DNA from: Termitomyces sp. T153
Taxonomy: Eukaryota > Basidiomycota > Agaricomycetes > Agaricales > Lyophyllaceae
NCBI GenBank assembly: GCA_018296165.2
Contig: JACKQL020000013.1
Location: 310,001 to 374,000 of the forward strand
Length of the DNA stretch: 64,000 nucleotides
Direction of reading: 5' to 3'
The notes below the pieces were generated by a model. The model was not told the origin of the DNA and did no database searches. It saw only the letters and a program-made list of their open reading frames with translations. Made by a program: the position numbers and the translations under genes. This document shows, in pieces, positions 49,351-61,090 of the stretch; within the stretch, counting starts at the first letter, position 1, and each line of letters starts with the position of its first letter.

Positions 49351-50580
49351 ATGTCCCCTCCTACTGGTCCCAAAAACCCTGTTTCTTCAGATCCTTACTC
49401 CCTCCTTGAAAACTCTGTCTATCAGGACAAAACCCAGCATATCAAAGGCATCAGGCACTATCCTGCCTTTGTCTCAGCCATCACCCAGCTTGCAGAAGAG
49501 GCCAAGGCTAAAGGATCTCCTGTTTTAGTTGCATGTCATGTTGGAGCTGCTGAACTAGTATGTTCTTGTACCCCTTTGAGATTTCCATCAACTAACACCT
49601 CTCCTATCCAGGTCTTCACAGAACAGTCCAACTTTGAACATATTTCTCAACAATCTGGCATCTATGAAGTCTTATATGGTGTTCAGGAACTTATTGATCA
49701 TAGCCTCACACAGTTCTCTACCACCATCAAGAATTGGTGTAATTTTGCTGACACCATTCTTAAAATAATCAAGAACCATCATGTCAAAGAAGCTGCTGAC
49801 TGAGCTGCCAAGGAAGCTAAAGAATGTGCTGAGGTACTTCCTCCTATTTTCCTCATAACTCTATTCTTATTTCCCTCAGAGCTGCTGCCATGACAATGCT
49901 TGCAAGGCTCACAAACACCATCAGGAGCATGATAGTGACATAGAGATGATGAGTGTGTCCTCTCCATGCCCTTTCAAGTGCAAGCCTAACAATGTGAGCC
50001 TTCCCTTTATTTTCAGAAATGCAAATTAACAAGTTATTTACTTGTTTCTCACTCTTTTCCCTCTCCCATCAGCCTATGCCTGAGGCAGCACCCAAAGCCA
50101 AGAAACCCCATCTCCATCCTTCCATTGGTGCATTCCTTTACTTCTTTTTATTTAATCTTTCTTTATCCTTCTTCTGCAGCCTTGTACTGGCCCAACAGTT
50201 AATGTGCACAGGCTTTGTTGGATGAAATTGACTGCATCTTAGCCAAGGATGGCAAGGTTTCTCACTCCACACTATGTGACTATGCTCAGGCACTTAATCA
50301 AACTGCTTGCCAACAGCTTTTTGCCTTGGATATTGCTCAGCAACTTTGCAAACAACTTATTGCCCGTCATGAGGCTGTTAAGACCACACTTGATGATCAA
50401 GACATTGCAGACACTGGCATCTTGATTTGTGACCTGCAAGTTGCCTCTGAGTTGCAATCAGTCTGTCTTCTTCACTTATTCAAAACCTTTCTAGCACTTA
50501 TCAATCCTTTTCTCAGCCAGCTATCATCAAAAACCCTTCTATTGAGGTCTCTGGGATGGATCCCAAAGTGGACAAGGTAG
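49351..50580 (+). pseudogene. Unrecognised intron-containing gene relic
   Basis: Begins with an ATG in MSPPTGPKNPVSSDPYSLL. The reading continues through TQLAEEAKAKGSPVLVACHVG, an intron-like gap (49558-49611, GTATGT...CCAG), then FTEQSNFEHISQQSGIYEVL, IKNWCNFADTILKII and VKEAAD before a TGA that probably replaces CGA. Further exon-like pieces with GT-AG borders follow: a Cys/His-rich stretch (CCHDNACKAHKHH), MPEAAPKAKKP, and LDEIDCILAKDGKVSH to a stop at 50580. I do not recognise the family. Alternating helical segments suggest a coiled-coil or gag-like protein. CpG is nearly absent, as in the neighbouring elements, so it probably belongs to a repeat family. Confidence 0.5.
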
Positions 50581-51037
50581 CAAATGCTATCAAGGCAATG
50601 TTGTAGTTACTATGGCTTAGATTGCTAGTCCTTAATCCCAATAGACTGTTGTATTTCATGAATTTTCACTTTTCTTGCCTTGTTTCCTTCAAAATGGCCA
50701 CCAGCTTTGAACTTCTTTGCTTGCTCATCATTGATCATCTCCAATCAGCTTTGATCCCTGATTGAGTGATACACCACAGCTCCTTTTGTAACTTTTCTTA
50801 CTTCTTTTCACCTCCCACAGTTTATTCTCAGTTTGCCACTTCTATTCTTGCTTTAACTCGCTTCCTTCATTTGCTCTTTTTAGTTCAGGTGTGTTGGTGC
50901 TTTCTATACCCCTTCTGCCATTCCCTTGTGTTGTAGACATCATATAGCCATCTCCTAGTGTAAATATACACCTTTTTCAATATATTTCCTCAACATGTTG
51001 ACTTATTTTCATGGTTTTTGAGGTTTTTGTCCATAAC
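50581..51037. other. CpG-poor spacer
   Basis: Stops in all frames; no domain recognised. AT-rich with T runs. Confidence 0.4.
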
Positions 51038-53251
51038 TTAGTTGGGTCCTGTGACTTGTAGGATTTCTTTATGCAGATGTATGCCCTGGAGGTAGAGATC
51101 CTCCTCAACATTTCCTTCAGTCCTCTCTTCCCTTAGTTCTTGTAGTTTAGATGGAGTGATATCAATCCATTTCTCTATACTAGTAGGCAGAGTGATGTGT
51201 TGCCTAGCTTTGTAAAGAATGACCCTAAATGCTGCCACTCTTTCTTGCCACACAGTACCATCCAACTCAGCCACTATGTAGTTGCCCCCTTTAGTTCTTG
51301 TAGTTTAGATGGAGTGATATCAATCCATTTCTCTATACTAGTAGGCAGAGTGATGTGTTGCCTAGCTTTGTAAAGAATGACCCTAAATGCTGCCACTCTT
51401 TCTTGCCACACAGTACCATCCAACTCAGCCACTATGTAGTTGCCCCCTTTAGTTCTTGTAAGCACTACCATAGGTCCCCAATAGCAAGCAGACATCTTCC
51501 CACTTAATGACTTTGCTGCCACCATATTCCTAACCAATACTAAGTCTTTTGACTTGAACTTGTACTCCTTAATAGAGGCTTCATTTTCTCTCATAAAGTT
51601 CTCTGCTCATTTCAACTTTTCCTTACTAACTCTGCTCCTCATCTCCTCCACATGCTGGTAGTATTTTGCCAGTGCTTGAGCCCCTAAACCAACTAGTTCT
51701 TCAGTGTCTAGACACTGGTCCCTTAGGCCAATCTACTAACCAAGTTGCTTCCACTAAGTCCAATGGTAGAATAGGATGTGCTCCAATTACTAAGAAAAAT
51801 GGAGAACACCCAAATCTCTTTTTGACTGTGATTCTGTCTGCCCACATTACATGCCAGAAGAACCAATACCACTTGGTTTTGTCTTCACAGGCTTTATACA
51901 AGGCTTGCCTCACATCCCAATGTGGTCTTTCTATCCTTCCATTAGCTCTAGAATTATAGGGAGCAATAGTTATGCCCTGTATCTCATACTTCTTAGATAG
52001 CCAATGTACCACTTTTGTAAACTGCCCAGCATTGTCTGTCACAATGTTGCTTATGCACCCCCATCTACAGATCACTTCTTCAAACAACCACTGCCCAATC
52101 AACTTGTAGTTGTCCTTCCTCAAAGGTCTACCTTCCATCCATGAGGTCAAAGCACACCTCCCATGTACAATATATTTACACCCATTTGAACTTGGTGTCA
52201 TATGCATGGTATCCAAGTGTATGGTTTTAAATATACTGGGAGTATAGGCTACCACTGGTTGCCTGCACACTGCCACCTTCTGACAAACCTGGCAAGCATG
52301 ACAAGTGTCTATGTACCACTTTACATCTGCTTTCCATTTCTGGCCACCAAAACCTTTCCTCTAACAATGCTTTAGTTGCAAAGGTCCCTCTATAGCCTAG
52401 TGCATCATGGGCTGACTTCAACATGTACATCCTCCTGTTCTTCTCTATCACTAGCTTGTGTTTTCCTTCTTCTCCTCTTCTATAGAGCCTTCCTTTAAGA
52501 TCAAAGAAGAATTGTCTTGCAAACTTGAGAAACTGCCCTTCCTTCATCCCTAACACTTCTCTTGGTACTTTTCCAGGATGCCTAAGCCAGTCCTGTACTA
52601 GAAGCAAGAGACTGTCTAAGGTTTTCCCCTTCTCTGTTCTTCTTTCTTCTTGGTACTCTCCTACTGTAGAGGAAGAGGACTCTTTTGGTAACAAGAGTGT
52701 AGACAAAGTTAGAACTGCCACTGTATTCAAAGTAGTTCCTGCTTTATTACTCTTCTCTTGTAGCCTTAAGCCTATCCCCTGCTCCCTGTCTCTATCTAAC
52801 TTCACTTCTTCTTGCACATCTTTTGGAGATGTTGCTAGCAAGTAACCTCCTCTGGTGTCAATCTGGTTTATGAAGTCTTTTAACTTGAGGGGCACATGCT
52901 CCTCCCAATCAGGTACTTTGTTAATTTCATCTGGATATTCAAAGATCATTGGTTTGGGATCATCCAATAGTGACTGATCTACAGGAGCATACTCCTCATC
53001 CTCTGGCTGCTTCTCCCTGTGAGATAAACCATCCATACTGAAAGTCTTCCCTGAGACACACCTCAAGGTAAAGTGATACATAAGTACAGCTTCCACCCAG
53101 TGCATTATAGTGGCATTAGGCCCAATCTCTGGATTGCTTAGCATCCCTTTCAGGTACTTAGCATCACTCTCAACAATAAGCTTTCTGCACCCTAGTAACC
53201 AATAGCTGCTGACTTGTAAGGCTCTCATAAGACTATAGAACTCCCTCTTAG
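51038..53251 (-). pseudogene. Gypsy element 2: RNase H, zinc-binding and integrase part
   Basis: Minus strand from 53251 downward: RNase H piece REFYSLMRALQ, LLGCRKLIVESDAKYLKGML and FTLRCVSGKTFSMDGLSH; a long linker; the zinc-binding region (FFDLKGRLYRR, AHDALGYRG); then the integrase core with HLDTMHM, NIVTDNAGQF, ITIAPYNSRANGRIERPH; and a C-terminal part with LVLVRN and YWGPMVVLTR. The frame breaks near 52250 and again in a 158-bp tandem duplication. The reverse transcriptase half is missing because a second Gypsy element starts at 53252. Confidence 0.8.
51133..51448. repeat. Perfect 158-bp tandem duplication
   Basis: 51133-51290 and 51291-51448 are identical by eye. The unit lies in the C-terminal part of Gypsy element 2. 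As 158 is not a multiple of three, it shifts the reading frame. Confidence 0.9.
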
Positions 53252-53745
53252 TATCAGGGGACTTCCATTTCTAACATCCACAACTTGTTCCAGCACCTCC
53301 ACAGCTTGTTTGACATCTCCAGAGCTCTTTCTGAAACCCCAGAAATCTCCAGAGAACTGTGGAGCTCTCCATATTACCTCAGCAATCATTGCCCTCAACC
53401 TCTGCAGCTTGTTCCAGCACCTCTGCAGCTTGTTCAACATCTCTGGGGCTCTTTCTGGAACTCCAGAGATCTCTGGAAAACTGCAGAGTTCTCTGTATTA
53501 CTTTAGCAATCATTGCCCTAGGGTTAGGAGTAGCTCTGGTCATCTGTACAGTAGTTCCCACACCTCCACTGCCCACTGATGTGCTGCACCGAGCAGTGGG
53601 GATTCTTAAACTTGTTCTCTTCAGATTTCCCTCTGCTAGGTTATTAGTTACTGATTGTATTGTTGTCTACTCCACTAATATACTTTGGATTCCCCCTTTG
53701 CTAGCTGCATGACTCCAATCCACCACTCTGGAGGTTGCCCTTACA
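53252..53745 (+). mobile_element. Gypsy element 3, 5' LTR
   Basis: Starts TATCAGGGGACTT (original TGTCAGG inferred from the 3' copy) and ends GCCCTTACA. It aligns along its length with 59126-59492 but is longer because of an internal duplication of about 124 bp (units starting near 53291 and 53415). Differences from the 3' LTR are mostly transitions. Confidence 0.85.
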
Positions 53746-53922
53746 GTAGAACAAGTCTTCTAAAACTGGTCTAGAAGCTCCTTATGGCCGCAAGAAATCT
53801 CTAAGCTGCTGCCCATCACTTCCTCACCAGGACTAAATATCACAGAGTTCTATGTCTCAGCTTGCCAACCAAGACACACCCTCAGAGAGGCCTGGACTTG
53901 CCTGCTTCACCTAAAAACCCAG
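53746..53922 (+). mobile_element. Gypsy element 3, leader between the 5' LTR and gag
   Basis: Short leader region where the primer-binding site should be. No match to the common TGGTATCAGAGC primer site is visible. Confidence 0.4.
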
Positions 53923-54888
53923 GTGCAATTAACACAATCATTTCTCATCCACCATACTACCAAACTCTCTACCCTCTGTCAAACAGCCAATCTTATCTCC
54001 CAGTCCCTCCAGGCACTGCTCAAATGCCTACCCCATAACTCCACCCCTCTGGCAGCCACAGAACCAGCCCTGACCACATCTGCACTCATCTCTGCAGCTC
54101 TGGTGACTTTAAGGCCACAGATTCTGCATCCCATGCTACTAGATGCATATGATGGTGCCCACTCTGGCAGGGAGCAATTCCTGCAGTCCTGCCTCACTTA
54201 TATCCACCTCAGCAGGGATGCCTTTGACTCCAATGCATTGAAAATAGCCTGGGTGCTATCATACATGAAGACTGAACATGCTTCTATTTATGTGCTGCAA
54301 GTCTTCCACCACTCCAGAGGTGTTGGAAGCTTTTCAGACTGGGCTGCCTTTAAGAAGAACTTCTATGCAGAGTTTTTTTCCATTAGATCCTGCTAAGACT
54401 GCAGCCTTGATGCTACATAATAAGGAGCAGTACAGACAAGGGAAGCATACACTGGATGAGTACATTGACTTGTTCTGGGCTCTAGTGGAGCAGGCCACTT
54501 ACCCTGATGGCCTCCAACTATGCCTTACTTTCTGGGATGGCTTGCACCCCACACTGGTGGAACACATTGACAATCTGGTGGAGAGTCACTCCAATGATGA
54601 AAAGATTGCATTGTGGTATAAAGTGGCCTGGGACCAATAGCAACTCATGGAGATTTGGAGGGAGCTCCACTGCCCTCATTCTGCACTGCACCCAGCTCTG
54701 ATCAGCAATCTCCACCACTCTGCACCTGCCCATCCAATGCCAGCCTTTACTCTAGCTATCCCTGTAGCATGCCCCCTGCTGCCAGGGATCTCCATGGATG
54801 TGGACACTGCCAGGCAGCTCTGCTCTGCTCTGCCACTGTGCCAGAGATGCCAAAAGCCTGGGTACTTTGCACAGCACTGCCCCTGAGC
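53923..54888 (+). pseudogene. Gypsy element 3, degraded gag
   Basis: Frame 1 (53923-54396) has the retrotransposon gag core LKIAWVLSYMKTEHASIY and VGSFSDWAAFKKNFYAEFF. It shifts frame into LDPAKTAALMLHNKEQYRQG, TLDEYIDLFWALVEQATYPD, LCLTFWDGLHPTLVEHIDN. A further shift reaches a CCHC zinc knuckle (CQRCQKPGYFAQHC, about 54840-54885). Trp codons sit where family members usually have Arg (FWALVEQ, TFWDGL), consistent with CGG to TGG decay. Confidence 0.8.
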
Positions 54889-57521
54889 CTGGAGGTATGC
54901 TACCTTTCCACAGCAGAGCAGGAGGAACTCCTCCTGCAGCTGCTGGCTATAAAGAATGCTGCTGGAGCTCCATTGCTGGATGAGCTTACACTGAAGTTGA
55001 CACTGGAGGAGATCAGTGCATGTGCCTCACCTCTGGAGCTGGAGGGGGATTTTTAGTGGAGCAATGGATGAGGTGTATGCCTCTGTTGCTGGATGCTAAC
55101 AGGTTCTTGTGTCTGTCAATAGAAAATGAAACTGCTTGTTCTGATGCCCTTTATTCTGAGACAGAAGAACCTCAACACCCCTCTTCAGACATACAAACAC
55201 TAACTCTGGAGCCCCCGCCAAGCTCCCTGACACCTCCAAAGGTCTGTCAGCATGGCCCTGCTTGGGCACATCAAATGCTCCAACAGTATGTGATGGCCTC
55301 TGCCCTGTTTGCCAACTCCCTGCACCTCAATGTGGAAATTGAGACAACAGACACTCAGCAAACCCACAAAGTCATGGCTCTTCTGGACAGTAGAGCAATG
55401 GGACTGTTCCTGAACTTGGAGTTCATCAAATGCCATAGCCTAACCATGCAGCCCCTCTCCAAGCCCATTCCTGTCTACAACATTGATGGAATACCTAACA
55501 AAGCAGGCGCCATCAACTTTGTAGTTGATCTGGTCCTCTGTTATCAGAACTACATGGAGCATGCTGTATTTGCTGTCACTAGCTTGGAAAGGCAGGACAT
55601 GATCCTTGGTTTCACATGGCTCTAGAAGCACAACTCCAAGGTTGATTGGACCAAAGAGGAGGTAACCATGAGCAAGTGCCCCTGGAAGTGTTCCACCTGT
55701 GCTGCAGAGGACAGAGTGGAGCACTGAACCCAAGTTTGGGAGCATGCAGCCATCTGCACATGTTATGCTGGCCCTTTCCCCTTTGCAGATCTAGACCTCC
55801 TAGACCCTCCACCTCTGACATTTCCTCATAGAGAGGCCCTCTATAAGGATGATTGGAGCAATGGCAGAGCCCTAGAAGAGGAGCACAGAGGGGAGTTTAG
55901 TGGCATATGTGAGCTGGAGCTCCCAGACAAAGTGGTAGAAGTAGGGGATCAAATCTATGCTACCACCATATACCCACTGCCTTCTGTCATGGAGATCCAG
56001 GCTAGCCAGACCATATCTCAATGGCTGGCCCAAGCATTCTTTGCTAATGCCATGCCTCAAGAGTTCTGGGATGTAGAACTCCCCTATCTTCATACATTCA
56101 AGGATGTGTTCTCCAAAGCTTTGTTTGGCTTGCTTTTGGAGCACAAGAGGTGGGACCACACCATTGAACTGCTACTAGACTCTGCACCCTCCAGCTGTAA
56201 AGTCTACCTGCTTGCACCCTGGAAATAGGATGAGCTCAATGCATTCCTGCAGGAGAACCTGAACTCTAGTCACATCTGCCCATTTAAGTCTCTAATGGCT
56301 TCTCCAGTCTTCTTCATTAAAAAAAAGGATGGCTCCCTCTGACTGGTCCAGGACTACTGAGTACTCAATGCCATGACAGTAAAGAACTGTTACTCTCTTC
56401 CCCTCATCTCTGAGCTCATCAACAACCTCTGGGGTATGCAATACTTCACTAAGCTGGATGTCCAGTGGAGTTACAACAATATGCACATTCAGAAGGGAGA
56501 TGAGTGGAAGGCTGCCTTCCAGACCAACTGGGGATTGTTTGAGCCACTTGTTATGTTCTTTGGACTCACCAATAGCCCCACCACCTTCTAGACCATGATG
56601 AACAACATCTTCTGGGACCTCATAGCAGAGAGCATAGTGTGTGTGTACCTTGATGACATCCTCATCTATACCAAAACACTGGAGGAACACTGTTGGATCA
56701 CTTGCCTTGTCCTGGAACACCTCTGCCAGAACCAGCTCTACCTCAAGCTGGAGAAGTGTGAGTTTGAACAAACCCAGATTGAGTACCTTGGCCTGATCAT
56801 ATTGCATGGAACCATGGAGATGGACCCAGTGAAGGTAGCAGGCATGGTGGAGTGGCCAGAGCCCAAGAACAAGAAGGAGGTGCAGGTATTCCTTAGTTTT
56901 GCAAATTTCTACCAGAGATTCATCCAGGACTTCTCACACCATGCTTATCCACTATTTGACCTTATAGAAAAAGATGTTTCATGGAGTTGGGGACCTCTAG
57001 AGCAGACAGCCTTTGACACTCTCAAGTGTGCTGTGACCTCTGGACCTGTCCTCCTCTTCCTGGATGACAATTCTTCCTTCCAGGTGGAGGCTGACAGCTC
57101 TGACTTTGCCACTAGAGCTGTGCTCTCACAGCAATCTCCAGAGGATGGAAAGTGGCATCTAGTGGCCTTTTACCCCAAGAGCCTGAATGCAGTGGAGTGG
57201 GACTACAAGATCCATAACAAAGAGATGCTGGCCATCATCCAGTCATGCAAGAAGTGGTGGCACTTCCTGGAGAGCATGTAGCACAAGTTTGAGGTCTGGA
57301 TAGATCACAAGAACCTTGAATACTTCCAGATGGCCAAAAAGCTCAATTGCCAACAGGCCCAGTGGTCCCTCTACCTCACCAACTTTGACTTCTCTTTGCA
57401 CCACAAGCCTGGCTGGAGCATGAGGAAACCAGACACTCTGTTCCAGATGGCAGACCATGGTACAGAGAAAGGGGATAATAGCAATATTATGCTCCTCCAC
57501 TCTAAATTGTTCACAATCTGA
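54889..57521 (+). pseudogene. Gypsy element 3, protease, reverse transcriptase and RNase H
   Basis: The protease region at 55020-55625 has ALLDSRAMGLFLN, where the active-site D-S/T-G reads D-S-R, so it is mutated. Reverse transcriptase runs from about 56130 to 57060, with FFIKKKDGS, NNLWGMQYFTKLDVQWSYNN and the catalytic YLDDILIYTKTLEEH. RNase H follows (FQVEADSSDFATRAVLSQQS, YKIHNKEMLAII, HKNLEYF). In-frame stops (for example near 55623, 56226, 56589, 57279) show it is inactive. Confidence 0.85.
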
Positions 57522-59125
57522 GCCATGGAGGGTCTTGCCATCAAAGGAGCAGAAGCAAACATTCTCTGGAACATAGAGTAGAGTAATTAGGATGGTCAGC
57601 AGGAGGAGCTGGTGGCACAAGCTGCTCAGACGCTGAAGTCAGGGCATACCATTGGTGCCAAGGTAGTCCACACTAACAAATGGGCCCTCCAAGATGGAAT
57701 TCTAACCTTCTGAGACTGTATCTATGTCCCCAACATTCCAGAGCTCCATCAGAGGATTGTGGAGCAACACCACAACTCCCACATTATAGAGCACCCTAAA
57801 TGGTGGAAGACATTGGAGCTAGTATCGCAGAACTACTGGTGGCCTCAGATGTGCCAGTATATTGGGTCCTACACTAGTACCTGCGATCTCTGCCTCCAGA
57901 CCAAGCCCCAGCACCAACTCTCCTATAGACAGTTACACCCACTACCTGTGCCTGCAGAACAATGGAGTGTGGCATCCATGGACTTCATTGTAGAGCTCCC
58001 TAATGCCCATGGTTATGATGCGATTATGGTGGTGATAGACCTATATGACAAGCAAGCGCACTTCATTCCAACTCACACCACCTGCTCTGCCATGGGTGCT
58101 GCAAACCTGTACTGGAGGAATGTCTAGAAGCTCCACAGCCTCTCCAATGCCTATGTCTCAGATTGGAGACCACAATTTGTGGCAGAGTTCACCCAGAAGC
58201 TCTACTGACTGCTCAGAGTAAAGCTCCACACCACTACCATCTACCACCCACAGTCTGATGGCCAGATGGAATGCATAAACCAGGAGTTAGAGCAGTATCT
58301 CCACCTCTTTTGTAACAAATGCCAAGATGACTGGGACAAACTCCTCTCTGATGCCAAATTCCAATACAACAACCACATTCATGTGTTTACCCAGTTTTCC
58401 CCATTCTTCCTTGACATAGGACAGCATCTGCGCATGGGTTCTGAACCCCAGGCCCAGCTCTCAGAGAATGAGGCAGTGAACAAATTTGTGGACTGGATAA
58501 AGATGTCACAGGAAGAGGCCCAGGCAGCACTAGCAAAGGCAAAGGATGACATGGCATGATACTACAACCACAGGAGGACCCTGGAGCACAAATATCAGCC
58601 TGGAGATTGAGTCTACCTGGATGCCTCTGACATTATGACTACCTGGCCCTCAAAAAAGCTGTCACACCAGCAGTTGGGGCCTTTCACAGTGGAACAACAG
58701 ATAGGACCCTTGGCCTATCAACTCTAGCTCCCTGCAGGGATGTGCCAGCTTCATCCAGTGTTCAACATGGTCAAACTAACTCCAGCCACTAAGAATCCTA
58801 TTCCAGGGCATTGTCTGCCACTTCTGCCGCCCCTTCTAGTGGTCAATGACAATGAGGAATATGAGGTGGAGGAAATCCTGGATAGCCATTTATTCCAGAG
58901 ATGACTACAATACAAGGTGAAGTAGAAGGGCTATTGGATCAAGGATATCTCCTGGGAGCCATGAGAGAATGTACATGCCCCTGGACTTGTCAAGAAGTTC
59001 CATCAGAGACATCCAGAGGCCCCATGTGCCATACAAGGGATCTATCCTATTTTGCCAGCAGACCAAGCAATCAGGGACTTCTTTTACCCTGCACATCAAG
59101 CCACCACATGCTAGAAGGGGGGTGA
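57522..59125 (+). pseudogene. Gypsy element 3, integrase and 3' end
   Basis: Zinc-binding stretch HHNSHIIEHP ... CDLCLQTKP (57760-57910), integrase core ASMDFIVELPNAHGYDAIMV, VSDWRPQF (normally SDRGPQF), IYHPQSDGQMECINQELEQY, then LGPFTVE-like and LHPVFNMVKL sequence and a chromodomain-like EYEVEEILDSHL (about 58858-58893). A polypurine tract (AGAAGGGGGG, about 59113) precedes the 3' LTR. Several stops and shifts. Confidence 0.8.
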
Positions 59126-59492
59126 TGTCAGGGGACTTCTATTTCTAACCTTTGCAACTTGTTCTAGCACCTCCACAGCTTGTTTGATGTCTCCAGGGCT
59201 CTTTCTGGAACTCCAGAGATCTCCAAAGAACTGTGGAGTTCTCCATATTACCTCAGCAATCATTGCCCTAGGGTTAGGAGTAGCTCTGGTCATCTGTACA
59301 GTAGTTCCCATGCCTCTGCCACCCACTGATGCACTGCACTGAGCAGCAGAGGCCCTCAGACTTGTTCTCTTCAGATTCCCCTCTGCTAGGTGATTAGTTA
59401 CTGATTGTATCATTGTCTACTCCACTAATATACTTCAGATTCCCCTCTGCTAGCTGTGACTCCAATCCACTGCTCTGGAGGTTGCTCTTACA
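59126..59492 (+). mobile_element. Gypsy element 3, 3' LTR
   Basis: Begins TGTCAGGGGACTT right after the polypurine tract and ends GCTCTTACA, matching the 5' LTR at both ends. No 5-bp target duplication links the two flanks (CTTAG left, GTTGG right). Confidence 0.85.
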
Positions 59493-61090
59493 GTTGGTGG
59501 TAATATTGACACTGGGGCAACATGTTCTTGTCATAGCAAAACTGCTAGCAGAGTTGCTTGGGCTTGCCTCTAAAACACATTGGTATAATGCACTGAAAGC
59601 CAGTGTTGGGGTCTGTAATTGTTAGCATTGTTTTTTGGTTGCTAAGAGCTTTGACAACACTGTGAGTCAAAACATCAAAGGAGTGGCTAAGTAAGATGGT
59701 ATATGCTAGGGATCTAAGAATGTGTATCTGAAGGTAAAAGGTGATGTTACCAATAGTATACTAATTGCAAAACTGCTAGTTGTTTTTGTTCCCTGCATGG
59801 CAGCTAGGCAGCAATGGATGCCATTGCCACACCTTATGGCTGGCTTGCCTGCTGCCACTGATGGTCTGATGGGTCAGGTTGTGAGTGGTGGGTTTGGCTT
59901 GAACAATCCACAGCTGATGTTCCCTTAAAGCTTCACCTCTTTTCACCTCCAGAGTTTTCCATCATTTTCAGAGTTTTCACCAAACTGAATAAACTTTGGA
60001 TCTCCCTTTGCTAGCTGTGTGACTGAGCTATAGCCTCTAGAGGTCACCCTTATAGACTGCATGGTCAAGCATAGTATTTGGGCCAGCTGACTTAGGGGGC
60101 TCTCTCACTGTAGAGCATACAACCCACTAGTCAGAGGACAGCAATGACTGAAGAGACTTAGAGAGCATTGGAGTTTGACAAGAGTCAAATGGATAATCCC
60201 AGAGTTCAGAGTTGGCAAGAGTGCTAAGTTCAGAGACAAAATGAAGTCAGAGAATTTGGGAGTCAAGCTAGAGTTTTGGTAAGAGAAAGGAGTGACAATT
60301 AGGTTATATTCAGAGTAGGGTAGTTTATGTAGTAAGTTTGGAAAAAGTGCTGGGAAATAGATCAGACCAGGAAACAGATAGTGCTGGGAAAATAAAGGCC
60401 AGGAAACATACATAGCTTATGGCAATCTCAAAATGGACTACTGACTATGGAAGGTACAATACTTATAGTAAGGGTCCTGAGGTTCTTAGGACTGGTTGGG
60501 AGTCTGAGATGAGTATAAGGCTGGAATGCCAAGACTTGTTGGGGTTCTGAGACAAGGAATCAGAGTAGTGGGGCCAAAAGAAGGTCAGAGTTGCTACTGG
60601 AGGGTGTTAGACAAATGCAGGATGGGGAAACAATCCAAAGTTTGGCATGTGCTGCTTATCAAGCCAAGTGAATTTGCCCAGACTCAGAGATGTCCCACCT
60701 AAACCACTCAACTTACTCCATGGTCACCATCCTCTCTCTGACACTTTTAAAACATATATTTGTCAGGTTCTGCTGACCATGGAGGCTCAACTCACCTGAG
60801 TGAATCCTTACTAGGCAGACATGACATCCTGCACTTATAACCTGTGTTCCAGAGTGCTCCAGATGCTAGATACTTATGAGGATAAGCTGAGGGAGCAGTC
60901 TGAGTAAGTCCAGGAAAGTCTGGGGAAGGTTAAGACAAGATGCAAGTAAGGGGCAAGCTTAGGGGATTGTCAGGCACAAGTCCAGAGGCAAATGCTTGGA
61001 ATGCAGGGCAACTTGGAGTCATGCAAGTAATGGGAGCAGGACCAGGGTTTGATAGGCAATTAGGCAGAGTTGATGGGTTCTGGGGCCAAG
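59493..61090. other. CpG-poor mobile-element debris
   Basis: No intact frame. Just after the LTR the plus strand reads GGNIDTGAT, which could be an aspartic protease active-site remnant, but it stops soon after. The rest is unclassified repeat-like sequence. Confidence 0.4.
59981..60054 (+). repeat. Partial LTR remnant related to Gypsy element 3
   Basis: The stretch with ATAAACTTTGGATCTCCC, TTTGCTAGCTG and GAGGTCACCCTTATAG matches the last 75 bp of the element 3 LTR with many changes, so it is an older family copy. Confidence 0.55.

Noticed and set aside
51133..51448. Possible CRISPR-like or regulatory repeat array
   Set aside because: Only two adjoining identical units without spacers, inside retrotransposon coding sequence of a eukaryote.
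59493..59530. Aspartic protease active site (IDTGAT) as a real gene
   Set aside because: The frame stops quickly and has no supporting flanking domain.
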